6,842 bases of DNA, from assembly GCA_947460915.1 (NCBI GenBank), contig CANHKJ010000170.1:1-6842 (forward strand). The letters run 5' to 3'. Shown piece after piece: positions 5,576 through 6,842 of the stretch. Every line of letters begins with the position of its first letter. Within the stretch, counting starts at the first letter, position 1. Made by a program: the position numbers and the translations under genes. Source of the stretch: Verrucomicrobiia bacterium. GTDB taxonomy: Bacteria; Verrucomicrobiota; Verrucomicrobiia; Verrucomicrobiales; Akkermansiaceae. The notes beneath the pieces were generated by a model that worked only from the letters and a program-made list of their open reading frames with translations, was not told where the DNA came from and searched no databases.

Positions 5576-6706
5576 TCACCGTTGCTCGATCGGTGTGACC
5601 TTGCTCAACTCTGTTGGACCAGTGTAGAGGGTCAGCGGACGATAGAGTCGGTTATCGCGCAGCTGTTCGAGCACTTGTGCGGTCCAGCCTGACATGCGAG
5701 CGATGGCGAAGATCGGGGTGAAAAGATCGGTCGGAATGTTGAGCGAGTGATAAACCGTGGCCGAGTAGAAATCGACGTTGGCGTTGAGGCCTTTGCGCTC
5801 GCGCATGATTTGAGCGATGCGCTCGGACATTTGGATCCACTTGGGCTCGCCGAGTTCTTCGGTGAGTTCGATGGCGAGCTTGCGCAAGTGCGGTGCGCGT
5901 GGATCGAGCACTTTGTAGACGCGGTGACCAATGCCCATGATCTTTTCCTTGCGCTCCAATTTTCCTTCAACAAAGGCATCGACTTGATCAAGACTGCCGA
6001 TTTTTTCGAGCATGTGGATCACACCTTCGTTAGCACCGCCATGAAGAGGGCCTTTGAGCGTGCCAATGGCGGAGGTCATCGCGGAATAGAAATCGGAGAG
6101 AGTCGCTACGGTGACGCGGGCGGAGAAGGTCGAGGCATTCATGCCGTGATCGGCGTGCAAGGTGTAGGCGACGTCGAGGATTTTCGTGGCTCGCTCCGAG
6201 GGTGCTTCGCCAGTGATGAGGTAGAGGAAATGAGCCGCCTCGGAGAGATCGGTGCGGACAGGAGGAAGTTCGAGGCCTTGGCGGAAGCGGTGGTAGGCAG
6301 CGACGATGACAGGAGTCTTGGCGACGAGAGAAATGGCGATGAGGGCATTGGCAGCCATGTCGGGTTCACCGACTTTGGCGCGTTTGTCGTAGAGGCCGAG
6401 CATGGATACGCCGGTGCGGAGAACATCCATCGGATTGGCATCCTTGGGTGCGGATTTGAGGAAATCGAGCACGCCTTGCGGCAGTTCGCGTTGTGTGCGC
6501 AGCTCTTGCTCCAAGGCGTTGAGTTCCGTCTGGTTCGGCAGATGACCGTGATGCAAAAGGTGAGTGACTTCTTCAAAGGTGCAGTGTTCGACCAATTCAT
6601 CGATGCTATAGCCGAGATAACTCAAGCGACCCTCTGCGCCTTCGACGTTGGAGAGTGCGGATTCATTGGCGATAACGCCTTCTAGGCCTTTTGCGTAAGT
6701 GGTCAT
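5576..6706 (-). CDS. gltA: Citrate synthase (short, 376-residue type)
   Basis: Condenses oxaloacetate with acetyl-CoA to citrate, the entry step of the TCA cycle, in the cytoplasm. The 376-residue length fits the short citrate / 2-methylcitrate synthase type of Gram-positive bacteria and archaea, not the approximately 430-residue enterobacterial GltA. The family landmarks are all present: HADHGMNAS (184-192), LHGGANEGV (221-229) with catalytic H222, GIGHRVYK (258-265) with H261, LDPRAP (267-272), and NVDFY (310-314) with catalytic D312; ARMSGWTAQVLEQ (336-348) is the usual C-terminal active-site segment. The enzyme therefore looks intact. Sequence alone does not separate citrate from 2-methylcitrate synthase; no prp genes are nearby, so citrate synthase is preferred. 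The start ATG has no Shine-Dalgarno sequence. The gene is transcribed alone, convergent with the coiled-coil membrane gene, 169 bases apart. The symbol follows common usage for the reaction and is not a claim of closeness to E. coli GltA. Confidence 0.96.
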   Translation of the reverse strand: MTTYAKGLEGVIANESALSNVEGAEGRLSYLGYSIDELVEHCTFEEVTHLLHHGHLPNQTELNALEQELRTQRELPQGVLDFLKSAPKDANPMDVLRTGVSMLGLYDKRAKVGEPDMAANALIAISLVAKTPVIVAAYHRFRQGLELPPVRTDLSEAAHFLYLITGEAPSERATKILDVAYTLHADHGMNASTFSARVTVATLSDFYSAMTSAIGTLKGPLHGGANEGVIHMLEKIGSLDQVDAFVEGKLERKEKIMGIGHRVYKVLDPRAPHLRKLAIELTEELGEPKWIQMSERIAQIMRERKGLNANVDFYSATVYHSLNIPTDLFTPIFAIARMSGWTAQVLEQLRDNRLYRPLTLYTGPTELSKVTPIEQR

Positions 6707-6842
6707 GAGAGTGGTATGGGAAATTTTTGCGTGAAAAAGTTTACGGGAGAAAAGAAAGCGTTTGTTATGGCACTAAGCAAGGGAGAAAAGTGCAAAAAAG
6801 GAAAAAGCTAGAAGTTTGCCATCTTTGCAACAATCTGTCACA
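6707..6842 (-). promoter_or_regulatory. Upstream region of citrate synthase with a 10-bp direct repeat
   Basis: On the minus strand this leader is strongly pyrimidine-rich. The word CTTTTCTCCC (minus strand) occurs twice perfectly, at 6781-6790 and 6745-6754, 36 bases apart and ending 38 bases before the start codon. A short AT inverted repeat (6724-6728 with 6734-6738) lies nearer the gene. No -35/-10 pair with good spacing stood out. The repeat could be a regulator site or simply a by-product of the pyrimidine bias. Confidence 0.3.

Noticed and set aside
5747..6685. 312-residue open frame on the + strand covering most of citrate synthase
   Set aside because: It is antisense to an intact, conserved enzyme gene. 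The translation has no recognisable domain and its openness follows from the codon bias of the gene on the other strand.

Overview
The window looks like the chromosome of a member of the Verrucomicrobia or a close PVC relative. The main evidence is a Tat-exported DUF1552 protein, a family concentrated in Planctomycetes, Verrucomicrobia and some Myxococcota. Supporting signs are an M81 (MlrC-type) metallopeptidase, small secreted EF-hand proteins, moderate base composition, and start codons with no Shine-Dalgarno sequence in front of them. The phylum is an inference; no rRNA gene is present to settle it.

Layout, left to right. Bases 2-340 are the 3' end of an M81/MlrC-family metallopeptidase gene (+). 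Bases 341-729 are a non-coding spacer packed with degenerate short intergenic repeats (ACGGAT units, CTTTGCG units, and an 8-mer in tandem). Bases 730-3454 are a two-gene unit (+): a DUF1552 protein, then a DUF58 protein starting 7 bases after its stop. A strong imperfect hairpin follows at 3469-3500. Bases 3576-3920 encode a small secreted EF-hand protein (+). Bases 4081-5406 encode a 441-residue coiled-coil protein with two transmembrane helices and a conserved-looking C-terminal tail, resembling DUF6161 (+). Bases 5576-6706 encode citrate synthase on the minus strand, convergent with the previous gene. Its upstream region, 6707-6842, carries a 10-bp direct repeat.

How the genes relate. DUF1552 and DUF58 are almost certainly co-transcribed, but neither has its usual partners here (DUF1592/DUF1588-type cytochrome proteins for DUF1552; MoxR ATPase and transglutaminase-like proteins for DUF58). 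Citrate synthase is the only clear central-metabolism gene and appears to stand alone. The EF-hand gene and the coiled-coil membrane gene lie in a visibly AT-richer stretch between the DUF58 gene and citrate synthase, and may be an accessory insertion. No tRNA, rRNA, CRISPR array, transposase or integrase was found. I see no established defence or mobile system. The least explained items are the membrane coiled-coil gene, the DUF1552-DUF58 pairing, and the repeat-filled spacer.
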